Below, in pieces: positions 34,793 through 44,800 of a stretch of 64,000 nt of DNA. The number at the start of each line of letters is the position of its first letter. Positions within the stretch are counted from its first letter, which is position 1. The stretch spans positions 124,001-188,000 of the forward strand of contig NZ_AJLF01000002.1 in NCBI RefSeq assembly GCF_000258515.1. The letters are read 5' to 3'. This DNA comes from Thermococcus zilligii AN1. GTDB taxonomy: Archaea > Methanobacteriota_B > Thermococci > Thermococcales > Thermococcaceae. Below the pieces are notes generated by a model. The model was not told the DNA's origin. It searched no databases and was given only the letters and a program-made list of their open reading frames with translations. The translations under genes were made by a program, and so were the position numbers.

Positions 34793-35478
34793 TTCTCAAC
34801 ACCGCCGGCCCTTTTAAGGAGGAGCCTGAGATACCCTTTAACTTCACCAATCTCCTCAACGGTGAGAACTTCGCCGGCACCGGCCGCCAGGGCAACTAAA
34901 ACGGCCGAAAGCACAGCATCAGCATGAGGGAACTCCCTGCATGGGCTTTTGACATAAACCTCTACATTCTCGCCTTCCTCAAAGACTTTGGGACCCGGAA
35001 GGCCGAATCTGTCCAGAACGCCCGAAACGGCCGAAGAAGCATAGCCTACCCCGGATCCAAGGATGTCCAGACCCTCAATAAGCCTCCACCCTGGAACGGG
35101 AGACAAGAGCAAGCCCGGTTCGGGCTCGGAATAAAGAACCCTTCCCTCAAAGAGCCTGCCGAGGTTGGGCTTCCCTCTGGGAGAAACGGGGATGAAAATC
35201 CCACCGTGGGGGAGGTTCTCATAGGGAGGGATCACGAAAACCTTTCCCTTGAGTCCAACGTCAGAGGCAAGGTTTGAAAAGAAAGCGCAGGAAGAAGAGC
35301 TCAAAACGTCCCCGGTCTCAAGGGGGTGACACTTCCATCCGGGGAGGGAAAAGGCAACTATGCCGATGATTAGGGAACCTATCCCGAGGTTCACCATGGC
35401 CTGGTTGCTCAAAGAGCCCCCCAGGTACCAGAGGACTGTCCCCAGTGCCGTCAGGATTCCACCCGATAAGCGCCCCAT
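34783..35478 (-). CDS. Membrane-anchored protein, function unknown
   Basis: 231 residues. Two N-terminal helices (ILTALGTVLWYLGGSLS, LGIGSLIIGIVAFSL) and a cytosolic domain with FVIPPYENLPHGGIFIPVSP and LDILGSGVGYASSAV. I do not recognise a family. It is divergent from the MoxR/archaeosortase operon and shares its TATA region (35505-35514), so it may be expressed with it. Confidence 0.65.
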   Translation of the reverse strand: MGRLSGGILTALGTVLWYLGGSLSNQAMVNLGIGSLIIGIVAFSLPGWKCHPLETGDVLSSSSCAFFSNLASDVGLKGKVFVIPPYENLPHGGIFIPVSPRGKPNLGRLFEGRVLYSEPEPGLLLSPVPGWRLIEGLDILGSGVGYASSAVSGVLDRFGLPGPKVFEEGENVEVYVKSPCREFPHADAVLSAVLVALAAGAGEVLTVEEIGEVKGYLRLLLKRAGGVEKWL

Positions 35479-35504
35479 TTTAACCGAACCTCAATTTGGG
35501 GAAA

Positions 35505-35514
35505 GCTTAAAAAG
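35505..35514. promoter_or_regulatory. Bidirectional TATA box between the 231-residue gene and the archaeosortase operon
   Basis: GCTTAAAAAG on the plus strand, CTTTTTAAGC on the minus strand. The plus start (35544) is about 34 bases away with GCGGGAG between; the minus start (35478) is about 31 bases away with no ribosome site. Confidence 0.5.
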
Positions 35515-35543
35515 ATTTTCGTGCCTAAGCGAGCGGGAGTAAA

Positions 35544-37322
35544 ATGAGGCCACGGGACGTTACAAAATTTCTGGCGGTTGCCATTATCGTTCTGCTAATC
35601 CTCCCTCCCGCGGGAGCCAGGGGAGTTGAGAAGCCGGTTCTCCATGATGAGTTTCTCTATCAGTATTTCTCCCAAACCCTCAAGAAGTTTGCGTACTCCC
35701 TGAGATACACTTACTACGAGGGAAACGACTACGGCCTGACCCTGGCAGAGAACACAAGGAGCGAACTCCTCCAGATAATGATGGAAGGCAAGATTTATCA
35801 GGAGAAGGGGGTAAAGGCGAAAGTCTTCGAGGTTCTGCCCCCGTTTTACAAATTCTCCGTTGAGCTCGTGACCCTGGACAAGCTTTTGCTCAGCTTCCAG
35901 GAGAACAATCAAAGTCCCGCCCTTGCGATGGGTGTTATAGACACAATCACGAGGATGGAAGTGTACCTCGGGGAGATAAAGTCGATAGAGCTCTACAATG
36001 AGACAGAGATACTGAGGTTTGACACAAGAGAAATCGAGAAATACCTGAACGAGATCAGAACTGCCGCCGAAAAAACCCTAAACCAGACCCAAAACCTGAG
36101 CGAAATCCCCAATCTGACACTCTACGTCACCAATAAGAACCCGATAGTGAACCAGAGTGTGACCTTCTTCGGTACGGCCCCTTTAAACGAGAGCGTTGCG
36201 ATAATAATAAGGGACAAGAACGGTCTCGAAAGGGGAATTGTAGTCCCCGTGTCGCGGCACTTCTTCGCCCTTTCCTACCGCTTCACGAACCCCGGCAAAT
36301 ACTTCGTGAAGGCCGTCCAGGGGAACCTGAGCACGGAGTGGCTGGAAATCGATGTAAGAAAAATACCGACGTACTTCCTGATCACCTCCCCGACCTCGGC
36401 AATAATTAACACGGCCCTCACCCTCAAAGCCGTCCTCGTGGATTACTACTCAAATCCCCTCCCTGAAAGGGAAATAACGGTCAATGGAACGTCCTTCATA
36501 ACGGATTCAAACGGAGCCGTGGCCCTTGAGCTGAAAAGTTCAAGGGAGGCCAGCTTTCGTATCACTCTGGAGTTCCAGGGAGACGAGTTCCACGAGGGCA
36601 CGAGCAAGGTGGTGACAGTGGAGTTCACGAGAATACCAACGACCATAACGATAACCGGTCCTGGCACCGTCGAAGCCGGCAAGACCTTTGAAATCAGGGG
36701 CTCGATCAGTCCAGCGATAAACTCGACCGTTGAAATCTACGTCAATGATCGGCCCTACGCGATAGTTAACTCCACCAACGGCCTCTTTTCCCTAAGTATG
36801 GCACACGAAACCGTTGAAACCCTGAAGATATACGCAGTCTTCAACGGCACCGAGCTCTATCTTCCATCCAAATCGAACGTCCTCCTCGTGTCTGTGGTAC
36901 CTCCGGAGGACAACCTTCTAAGATACCTAGCAGTCATCCTAATAGTTGCTAGCATTGTTACCTACTCCCAAAAGGACAGGCTCTTCAGGGGAAGGACCCG
37001 CCAGGGAGAACCCGAAGGAACCGAGGCCCTCTCCGGAATATCCCCTGAAACTCCCGCCAAGCTGGAAATCCCCGAAGACGTCGGCAAGGCATATTCTCTC
37101 GTAAGGGATCTCCTGCTCAGAAGGAGAGGAATACCCAAGAACCTGACACCCAGGGAAGCCCTGGAAAAGCTGAAGGGATGGGAAGGATACGAAAGCCTGA
37201 AAACTCTGACTTCAATACACGAAAAAGCCGTCTACAAAAAAGAAAACCTCACCGAGGCCGAGCTTCAGGCCTTTAAGAAGGCCGCCGAGGCCGTGATAAC
37301 TGCCCTGGGTGGGACGGGATGA
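35544..37322 (+). CDS. Secreted/membrane Ig-like protein with cytosolic C-terminal domain (MoxR operon)
   Basis: 592 residues. Signal peptide (FLAVAIIVLLILPPAGA), a helical outer domain, two to three Ig-like beta domains (LTLYVTNKNPIVNQSVTFFG; TYFLITSPTSAIINTALTL; TTITITGPGTVEAGKTFEI), a membrane helix (YLAVILIVASIVTYS) and a cytosolic tail of about 120 residues like the DUF4129 domain (LLLRRRGIPKNLTPREALE). DUF4129 proteins are standard members of MoxR/DUF58 operons. The Ig domains resemble bacterial adhesion and polysaccharide-sensing modules. First gene of a six-gene operon; its end overlaps the next start (ATGA). Confidence 0.72.
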   Translation: MRPRDVTKFLAVAIIVLLILPPAGARGVEKPVLHDEFLYQYFSQTLKKFAYSLRYTYYEGNDYGLTLAENTRSELLQIMMEGKIYQEKGVKAKVFEVLPPFYKFSVELVTLDKLLLSFQENNQSPALAMGVIDTITRMEVYLGEIKSIELYNETEILRFDTREIEKYLNEIRTAAEKTLNQTQNLSEIPNLTLYVTNKNPIVNQSVTFFGTAPLNESVAIIIRDKNGLERGIVVPVSRHFFALSYRFTNPGKYFVKAVQGNLSTEWLEIDVRKIPTYFLITSPTSAIINTALTLKAVLVDYYSNPLPEREITVNGTSFITDSNGAVALELKSSREASFRITLEFQGDEFHEGTSKVVTVEFTRIPTTITITGPGTVEAGKTFEIRGSISPAINSTVEIYVNDRPYAIVNSTNGLFSLSMAHETVETLKIYAVFNGTELYLPSKSNVLLVSVVPPEDNLLRYLAVILIVASIVTYSQKDRLFRGRTRQGEPEGTEALSGISPETPAKLEIPEDVGKAYSLVRDLLLRRRGIPKNLTPREALEKLKGWEGYESLKTLTSIHEKAVYKKENLTEAELQAFKKAAEAVITALGGTG

Positions 37323-38308
37323 GGAAGACAGTAAAGTACGCCCTGCTTGTGACGGGAGTTTTCATCCTCTTCACCATGCCGCTGACGGTCCCCTACTTCA
37401 AGAGCTCCGCCCAGTACAGCATGTTCAACCCGAACTGGAACGGGATATCAAAGTTTGCGGAGCTCCTCTACAGGGAAGGAAAGGAGCCAGTGCCCCTGTT
37501 AGGCCCCCTGGACTCCTACGAGCTCTCCGGAGGAACACTCATGATAGTCGGGCCCGACTTAGACTACACCGCCGGGGAGATAGAGGCAATAAAGAGGTTC
37601 GTAGAGGACGGAAACACGCTCTTCATCGCGGACGACTTTGGGACGGCCAATGAAGTACTCAGGGGCCTCAACGTGCCAATGGGCATCTCCGAGTACCCCC
37701 TGAGGGACTTTTTCTACGAGATAGACGACCGCTTTCTGATAACGGTAAAGATAACCGATCCGGTGCTCGGTCGGGATGTCGACAAGGTTATAACCAACGA
37801 CCCCTCCGCGATAATAGTAACCAGAGAGGGCAAAGTCTACACGAGCGGAACGGCGATGATAAACTTCCATAAGAGGGCTTATCCGATTCTGGCCCTGATG
37901 CGTTACGGAAAGGGCAGGATAATAGTCTTAGCGGACCCGGATATACTGAGCAACAACCTCTTCGACCAGAATTACCCCTTCCTGAGAAACCTGGTGGACT
38001 ACATCCCTGGCCCGGTTTACATAGACGAGGGCCACCACAGTGACTTCAACCTCTACACCCAGGGGACGATAACGATACAGAGGGTTCTGCCAAAGGAGGG
38101 CGCCCAGAAAATCCTTTTCCTGCTGGGGTCGCTGGTTGTAATCTATGAATTCGGGGTGCTCAGGCATTTAAGGAAACCCCTCGGAGTCATAGTTAAAAAG
38201 ATAATCGGGGGAGAAAACTCCCTGGAGGAAATCGCGCTCAAACTTGCGGAGGAAAATGGGTGGGATAAAAAAGAAGTGCTCGAAATGCTGAGGAGCCTGG
38301 GTGATTGA
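37319..38308 (+). CDS. DUF4350 domain membrane protein
   Basis: 329 residues. N-terminal helix (YALLVTGVFILFTMPLTV), an outer alpha/beta domain resembling the glutamine-amidotransferase-like DUF4350 fold (TLMIVGPDLDYTAGEIEAIK; GKGRIIVLADPDILSNN), a second helix (KILFLLGSLVVIYEFGVL) and a short cytosolic helix-turn-helix-like end. DUF4350 is a usual partner of MoxR and DUF58. Start and stop overlap both neighbours by a few bases. Confidence 0.8.
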   Translation: MRKTVKYALLVTGVFILFTMPLTVPYFKSSAQYSMFNPNWNGISKFAELLYREGKEPVPLLGPLDSYELSGGTLMIVGPDLDYTAGEIEAIKRFVEDGNTLFIADDFGTANEVLRGLNVPMGISEYPLRDFFYEIDDRFLITVKITDPVLGRDVDKVITNDPSAIIVTREGKVYTSGTAMINFHKRAYPILALMRYGKGRIIVLADPDILSNNLFDQNYPFLRNLVDYIPGPVYIDEGHHSDFNLYTQGTITIQRVLPKEGAQKILFLLGSLVVIYEFGVLRHLRKPLGVIVKKIIGGENSLEEIALKLAEENGWDKKEVLEMLRSLGD

Positions 38309-38310
38309 AA

Positions 38311-39231
38311 ATGATAATCGAAAAGATAAAGGCGGAAGTAAAAAAGGCCGTAGTTGGAATGGACGACGTTGTCGAGCTCATGACCATAGCACTGCTATCA
38401 AACGGGCACGTTCTCCTCGAAGGCGTCCCGGGACTGGCAAAGACAACGCTGAGCAAAAACTTCGCAAGGAGTTTGAATTTGAGCTTTACCAGGATACAGA
38501 TGACGCCAGACCTCCTTCCGGCTGACATAATAGGGCACAGCTTCTACGACATGAGAACAGGGGAGTTCAGGATAAGGAAAGGGCCAATATTCACGAACAT
38601 CCTCCTTGTGGACGAGATAAACAGGGCATCGCCGAAGACCCAGAGTGCCCTGCTCGAGGCCATGGAGGAGAGGCAGGTAACCATAGAGGGCCAGACCTTC
38701 AAGCTTCCCGATCCCTTCCTGGTAATAGCCACCAGAAACCCGGTTGAGGTTGAGGGCGTCTACGAGATACCAACGGCCCAGGTGGACAGGTTTATGATGG
38801 GGATAAAGGTCTCGTACCTCAGCGAAAACCATGAAAAGGAAATGCTGAGGAGGAAAACCCTCGGCCTCTTCGACGAGGCAAAGCCCCTCATCGCCAAGGA
38901 AGAGCTCGAAAAAGCGGCAAAGGAAGTCAGGAAGGTAAAGGTCAGCGAGCCGGTGATAGATTACATCTACTCAATCCTGAAGGAAACCAGAGAAGACGAG
39001 AGGGCCCTTCTCGGAGCCTCACCGAGGGCCGGGGAACACCTTCTCCTGGCGGCCAAGGCAAAGGCCTACCTGGAAAACAGGGACTACGTCATTCCGGACG
39101 ACGTTAAAAGTTTAGCTGTTCCAGTTTTATCCCACAGAATCCTGATAAAACCCGAATACGAGATGGAAGGTCTAAAGGGGGAGGAAATTGTTAGAGAAGC
39201 CCTCAACAGGGTAGAGGTGCCGACTGGATGA
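38311..39231 (+). CDS. MoxR-family AAA+ ATPase
   Basis: 306 residues. Walker A HVLLEGVPGLAKTTLSKNFA, Walker B LLVDEINRASPKTQSALLEA, sensor 1 VIATRNPVEVEGVYEIP, sensor 2 GASPRAGEHLLLAAKA. MoxR ATPases act as chaperones or remodelers for partner proteins, usually with a DUF58/VWA protein. The ATG at 38311 lies 6 bases after GGGTGAT. It overlaps the DUF58 gene by four bases. Confidence 0.94.
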   Translation: MIIEKIKAEVKKAVVGMDDVVELMTIALLSNGHVLLEGVPGLAKTTLSKNFARSLNLSFTRIQMTPDLLPADIIGHSFYDMRTGEFRIRKGPIFTNILLVDEINRASPKTQSALLEAMEERQVTIEGQTFKLPDPFLVIATRNPVEVEGVYEIPTAQVDRFMMGIKVSYLSENHEKEMLRRKTLGLFDEAKPLIAKEELEKAAKEVRKVKVSEPVIDYIYSILKETREDERALLGASPRAGEHLLLAAKAKAYLENRDYVIPDDVKSLAVPVLSHRILIKPEYEMEGLKGEEIVREALNRVEVPTG

Positions 39232-40508
39232 AAACCGCCGACTTCCTGCTCGGTCTCTCAGGGGTACTCCTTGCCGGAGCAATATTCCTCCAGAGCCCAG
39301 CACTGGCCGGGATCTCCTCAATGGTGATGGCCTACTACTCGGCGGTCAGGCTGGCCTTCAGGGGGGAGGGAAAGGTAGTGCTTAAGCCCCCCGAGATGAC
39401 CACCGAACTGGAATGGGCAGAGATCCCGGTGGAGGTTGAGTCGAAATTCAGCGTTCCTGGAAAGGCCATCGTCAGGATTAGAAATCCCGATCTGGAAGCT
39501 GAAAACGTCTCGATAGACCTGGGGCCAGAGGAAAGGGCAAAAACCCATCTCAGGGTAAAGCCCTTGAAGAAGGGAACGCTTGATCCAGGCGTGGAGGCGT
39601 TCTTCACCGATAAATCCGGCCTTTTCATGAAGGAACTCAAGGTCGAGGGGGTTAAACCGCTGACCGTTCTCCCCTCGCCGAAAAAGGTTGCCGAAGCGAG
39701 GAGGCTCAGAAAAGAACCAAACGCCTTCGCAGAGCTCCTCCATGCCCTTGGAATAGGCAGTGAAAGCATAGACTTCGAGGAGCTGAGGGAGTTCATGCCA
39801 GGGGATGACATCAAAAAGATAGACTGGAAGGCGACTTCAAGGATCCTGAAGCCGGTAGTGAAGGTCTTCAGAAGGGAAACGCTGGCGGATGTTTACGTCC
39901 TCGTTAACGTGGACGAGTCCTTCAGGAGGGAGATAAGGAACGTGAAGACAGACTACTTAGCCCTCATTCTGGCCCAGCTAATAGCCTACTTTGCCCGCCA
40001 CGGCCACAGGGTTGGAATAGTTGCCTACAACGATAGCGGGGTTTACAGGGTAATGAGGAACGTCTACGAGCCGAGGAGAGCCCTCTCGGAGCTTAAGCTT
40101 GAGCCCAAACCCGGAAGGCCCCAGCTAAGACCCTCCTCCCCGAGGGGGGACACTCTCATCAGGAGAATCCTGCGCATAAAGGCGAGAACTCCGCTCTCGG
40201 GCATCGAAAAGGCTGTAAGCATCGTTCCAGAAAGCTCGTACGTTGTTATCCTCGACGACATCGGCCTCCACCCGTGGGCCATACTCAGCGCTGCCAGCAT
40301 GCTCGAGGAGAAAGGCTCCAAGATAGCCATCCTGTATCCCAACCCAATAAGGTTTATCCCGCGGGAAAGCGTCAGGCCAGAAAACCTCGAATCCCTTTAT
40401 CTGGCATACAGGGAGAGAAAAGAGCTGCTGAGGAAGATCAGGAGCAGAATAACGGTTGTTGAGCTATCGCCGAAGGATCTTCTGCCCGGGGTGGTGAATG
40501 CCCTATGA
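39228..40508 (+). CDS. DUF58 protein (MoxR partner)
   Basis: 426 residues. Two N-terminal helices, a beta domain and the DUF58 signature FEELREFMPGDDIKKIDWKA followed by a VWA-like domain (DVYVLVNVDESFRREI lacks a complete MIDAS DxSxS). DUF58 proteins work with MoxR in assembling or activating surface and envelope proteins. Overlaps moxR and the following gene by ATGA. Confidence 0.92.
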   Translation: MKTADFLLGLSGVLLAGAIFLQSPALAGISSMVMAYYSAVRLAFRGEGKVVLKPPEMTTELEWAEIPVEVESKFSVPGKAIVRIRNPDLEAENVSIDLGPEERAKTHLRVKPLKKGTLDPGVEAFFTDKSGLFMKELKVEGVKPLTVLPSPKKVAEARRLRKEPNAFAELLHALGIGSESIDFEELREFMPGDDIKKIDWKATSRILKPVVKVFRRETLADVYVLVNVDESFRREIRNVKTDYLALILAQLIAYFARHGHRVGIVAYNDSGVYRVMRNVYEPRRALSELKLEPKPGRPQLRPSSPRGDTLIRRILRIKARTPLSGIEKAVSIVPESSYVVILDDIGLHPWAILSAASMLEEKGSKIAILYPNPIRFIPRESVRPENLESLYLAYRERKELLRKIRSRITVVELSPKDLLPGVVNAL

Positions 40509-41047
40509 TAGGCCTCGTTGCTTCAATCGTGAGTTCGGCAGTGCTGAAATCCTGGATTCCCCTGGTGGCGGCCATAGCTTACGTCCTTGCCCCAAGGGGG
40601 AGAAAAGCCACCCTCTTTGGAGTTTCCCTCTACCTCCTGGCCGTTATATACAGTCCAGGCTTCGATTCGGTTTACACAGCTAAGGGCCTGAGGGAGCTCG
40701 TAGTCCTGGGAATGACGACGGTTTTAATCCTCAACGACGTCCTCCAGGGGAAGATAAAGGTGAGGGATAAAAGAGAGCTCGCCCTTATGGGCGTTCTGGC
40801 AGTCTCCGCGGTAAACGACTACACCCTTTTCGCGGCACTAATAGCTGTAACTGCCTACGAGCTCCGCGAAAGCTTCGGAAAAGCCGCCCTTTACTTCCTC
40901 TCCTGGCTGGCCGTTACGGGGGCGATCCTGATCATCCTGAGAGGAAAGCTCCCGGGGACCGCCGCTGAGGCCTTCGTGATAAGCGCCTCAGGACTTGCGG
41001 CGGTCGCAGCAGGAATGATCAGGGACACGGATCACGCAGAGGTGTAA
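40505..41047 (+). CDS. Membrane protein of the MoxR/archaeosortase operon
   Basis: 180 residues with about six hydrophobic segments (SWIPLVAAIAYVLAP, SLYLLAVIYSPGF, LVVLGMTTVLILNDVL, DYTLFAALIAVTAYEL, YFLSWLAVTGAILIIL, LAAVAAGMI). I recognise no family. It is locked between DUF58 (4-base overlap) and the archaeosortase (4 bases apart), so a role in the same machine is likely. Confidence 0.75.
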   Translation: MIGLVASIVSSAVLKSWIPLVAAIAYVLAPRGRKATLFGVSLYLLAVIYSPGFDSVYTAKGLRELVVLGMTTVLILNDVLQGKIKVRDKRELALMGVLAVSAVNDYTLFAALIAVTAYELRESFGKAALYFLSWLAVTGAILIILRGKLPGTAAEAFVISASGLAAVAAGMIRDTDHAEV

Positions 41048-41051
41048 AGTT

Positions 41052-41873
41052 ATGGCGGTGAAAATCAGAACGTTCGAAGTGCTTGTTGTTCTCCTAACAA
41101 CGGCTGTTTTTCTTGTTTACAGGACTCCCTTCACGCTTTACGCTGGCCTGATTTACGCCCTAGCACTCCACATCTCGGAAAAGAGGGCCCTCCCGAAGAG
41201 GCCCGGATTAGATCTCCAGGCGATCATCGGGGCCTGTCTCATCCTGATCTCACCGGCCTTTCTTGTGGTCAGGCTGGGAGAATACACGAGCCCCTCGGCC
41301 TTTCTCACCTTCCTCCTTCTCGGCCTCCAGCTCATACTCTACGAATTACGGGGCCTTGAGGTGCCCCTAACAGCCGTAACCGGGGGAGCGACGATAGCCC
41401 TGCTGGCCAAAACCGATCTGATCAGCGAGGCGATAGATGCGACAAGTGCCCTCTTTGTGGACGTCACCTCAATACTTGTCAAAGGGCTGGTGACCCTCTC
41501 GGGAGTCCCCATAAAGATCAACGGAAACGTGGCGGTGGTAAGGAAAAGTATGGTGATAATCGGCTCCGGCTGTTCTGGCTTTGACGCCTTCGTTGTTTAC
41601 ATCCTCGCGACCCTGTTGCTAATCTACCTGAGGAAATCCAGCAGAAGGGAGGCCGCCCTGTTGCTCCTCGGCGCCATCGGGATAATCCCCATCAACGCTG
41701 TGAGAATATTCACCCTTCTGGTCATTGGCTACTACAGTGGCATGTCCTTCCTGGAGCTGTTCCACTCCCACCTTGGGGACCTGGTGTTCGTTGCCTATGT
41801 CTTCATCTACTGGTGGGCCGTGCTCAGGTGGAAGAAACGGGTAAAAGGGGAAGAAAAGCTCACCGCCTCCTGA
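41052..41873 (+). CDS. Archaeosortase/exosortase-family transpeptidase
   Basis: 273 residues, about eight helices. The three catalytic elements of the exosortase/archaeosortase family are present: Cys in VIIGSGCSGFDAFVVYILA (about residue 175), Arg in PINAVRIFTLLVIGYYSG, His in LFHSHLGDLVFVAYVFIYW. Such enzymes cut C-terminal tripartite tails and attach the protein to lipid. GAGGTG precedes the ATG. It ends 14 bases inside the convergent amylopullulanase gene, which encodes a candidate substrate. The subgroup cannot be assigned from memory. Confidence 0.88.
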   Translation: MAVKIRTFEVLVVLLTTAVFLVYRTPFTLYAGLIYALALHISEKRALPKRPGLDLQAIIGACLILISPAFLVVRLGEYTSPSAFLTFLLLGLQLILYELRGLEVPLTAVTGGATIALLAKTDLISEAIDATSALFVDVTSILVKGLVTLSGVPIKINGNVAVVRKSMVIIGSGCSGFDAFVVYILATLLLIYLRKSSRREAALLLLGAIGIIPINAVRIFTLLVIGYYSGMSFLELFHSHLGDLVFVAYVFIYWWAVLRWKKRVKGEEKLTAS

Positions 41874-44800
41874 AGAGCAGGAGGGCACCGATTAAGACTG
41901 CAATACCCACGGCGAGGCTGCTGAAAAATGGAACATTTGAGAGGTCAACCATCTGGGCTGTATCTATTGAACCGTCGCCCAGCTCATCGTCCGTGTTCAG
42001 GGCGCTCATAAGCTCAACCACCCCGGGCGAACCGGGATTTACCGTGCCGCCCCGGCCGTCCCCTATGAAGACAAGGACGTTAAAGCCTATCGAAGAGGGG
42101 TTTCCGAGGAGAGACCTCGGGATTGCCACCTGAACAACGCCACCGGCCTCTGATGCCATAGCATAGTAGCCCCCGGTGAGCCCGTTAAAGCTTGAATCAT
42201 AGATCTTAACTCCAGGCCCAGTGAATAACACCGAGTCTTGCACTCCCGCCTTTGAGAGGTCGACGGTTACCCAGTAGTCCCAGCCGGGGGAGTACCTGAG
42301 CGAGCCGTCATAGGGGACTGCATGGTTAGCCCCTGAGCCCGTGTTTATCGGGATGGCTATGATCGGTGCCCCGAAGCTTCCCAGAGAGGACAGGTTCCCC
42401 AGCTTTATCGAGAAGTATATGTAATCGCCGTCCGCCCTTAGGCGAACGCTCAGGAGGTCGTAGTTCTCAGGGTTCCACGGGTAGTTCTTTGTTGAATGCT
42501 CGTCTCCAGAGGCGTCGTTCCAGACGTATTCGCCGTCGTGTATCTCCCCCGTGTTTGGGGCGGGCAAATAGCTCCCCCATGAGCTTTCGTCACCGGTTAG
42601 ATGGCTGTAAACGCTTTCCGGGACGTTTGAAGGTGCCAAATAGAGGTGGTAGTCCCTCCAGCCGTTGTTGTCCCACTCACTTCCGTTCGTGAAGACGAAG
42701 TCCACGGAACCCCAGCTGGCGGAGGTTTTGATGGTAACCTTCCAGAGGCCGTTCTCATGGGTCATCGGCGTGTCCGTCACATCTTTCCAGCCGTCGTGTC
42801 CCCAGTGGAGCGTTAATGAAGCGGAGCCTTCCAGGGGGCCACCGCTCGCGTTGTAGTATATTGTAACCGATTCACCTGCTCGTGGATTTGACGGAGAAGC
42901 CAGCACGGTTCCCCTTATCGGCTCGCTGAGGAGCTTTCCAAAGATTGAGGCGTTCCACGGCCCGGCATACAGGTAAAAGGTGGCATCGCCGCTGAACTTT
43001 ATCTCATCGACTATGGTAAGGGTTCTCCAGTCCTCTCCCCTGTTGAAGGAAGCCGGGCCCGGAATTACGTAGGCCCCGAGCGTGTCCGTTTCAGTGTTGT
43101 AGTAGCCCGCAACTTTGCCGTCGTAGAGCCAGACCCTGCTTAGATGGGCCTTCCCGTTGTGGAGCATGTCGCCTAACCCCGGCGAGAAGCCCGTCTTAAT
43201 GTAAATCGTCTCGGCCACGTTCCGGTAGGTTACCTTGAGATAGGGCCATCCCCTGCGGAGCTCTATGTATTTGGTGAAGCCTCCAGGGCTTTTTGCGGCT
43301 ATGAGAACCTTTCCACCGGTTCCATTGTCGAGGATGGAGAGCTGGTAGTAGTCGTTCTCATAGGTTCCGCCATTGTAGGCATCGCTCAGGCCCCAGACGT
43401 GGTTGCCGTCGTTGTAGTCACCTTCAGTCCCGCTCCAGAGGGCCATAGAGTTCCCAATGACTACCTGCCCGTTGGAGTCGAAGAGCCAGCCAATCCTTCC
43501 GCCTATCGGGTCTATCACAGCGTAGAGCCTGTCGTTTTGGATTACGATCTCGTTGTCGTTATCGCCGTCAACGTTCTTCCAGTAGGCCAAGAGCGGTTTG
43601 TCGTTATCGCTGAGCCACCACGCGGCGTAGGCGTAGGCCAGCGAGTGCCTCAGGTGGGAGGTTATTTCCTTTTCCCAGCCACTTATCGGCCCCGTGAGGC
43701 CGTCGTGCCAGCCGGTCTCGTAAAGGTTTGCTATGAGGGTTATCCAGGCCATCTCCACGAGGTTGTTGTTTATTCCTTTGTTCTCCAGGGCCTTAAGCTC
43801 CTGGTAGGCGTCCCACCAGAGCGCACCGGCGCTCTTGGGGCAGTTGTAGGGGTAGTAGTTTATGGCCCAGTCCTTGTACCAGGCGTTTCTCTCAGCTCTC
43901 CCGTCACCGTTTACGTCCCCAGTGCCCCCGTAGCCGCTCGTCCCGCCTATTTCGGAGTAAGTGCCCGGAACCGGCCAGTAGTCGCCCCCATCACCCCAGA
44001 AGCGGCCGCCCTGCCACGAGCTCCATGAGAGAACGTCGTCGAGTTTAACCGCCTGGATCCACGGGTGGGAGGCGACGTACCTCACCGCGTAGAGGTAATC
44101 CTGGGGATCCGTCGGCCAGTTCGCCACGCCAGCGGCCTTCTCCCAGTCGTCAGCGTAAACGTCTATCTGCTCCTGGTCACTGCTCAAGGCGAGGTCGAGC
44201 CAGTGGGCCTTTACGCTCGTCCAGATATCTGAGTCCCAGTCACTTGAGCTGTAGATTACGTCCTTCAGCCAGTCGTCGATGAAGAAAATCCTGAGCTTTC
44301 CGTTGGGGAGCCTGTAGACCTTGCGCGGGTTTATTGGATTTCCGTTAGTGTCCTTACCGCTCCCGTGGGTGTTCTCGTCGAGGATGACTGCCTCAGCGTA
44401 GGGCTGGCCGTCCGCCGGGTCTATTGCCGCAAAGTACTCCCACGGGTCGCTCTTTACCCCGTTGATAGGATCGCCGTCGCTGAGCCCGGTCTCCCACACC
44501 CTCTCGGGGACCCAGGCGACCTTTGGGTTGTAGCGGAAAAGCTCCCAGATGAGGGTATTTTCAAGGGCGATGCTCTTCACGTTCAGATCCTGGGGGAAGA
44601 AGGGCATTATGTGCTGACCGTAGGAGGAGGTGAGTACGCTTATCCACCCCTCCGAGATGCCCTTGTTTATCTCGTCCCTGAAGCTGAAGTCGCCGCAGTG
44701 GGGGTCGTTCCACAGCATCGACTCGAGGAGGACACCGCTCATGTGGAGGTTCGCCGGGACCTTGTACCGGTCGTGAACGCGGAGTATCTCGTCGAAGCCA

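Noticed and set aside
43399-44028. 209-codon plus-strand frame
   Set aside because: Antisense of the amylopullulanase coding sequence with Val/Pro-rich shadow composition.
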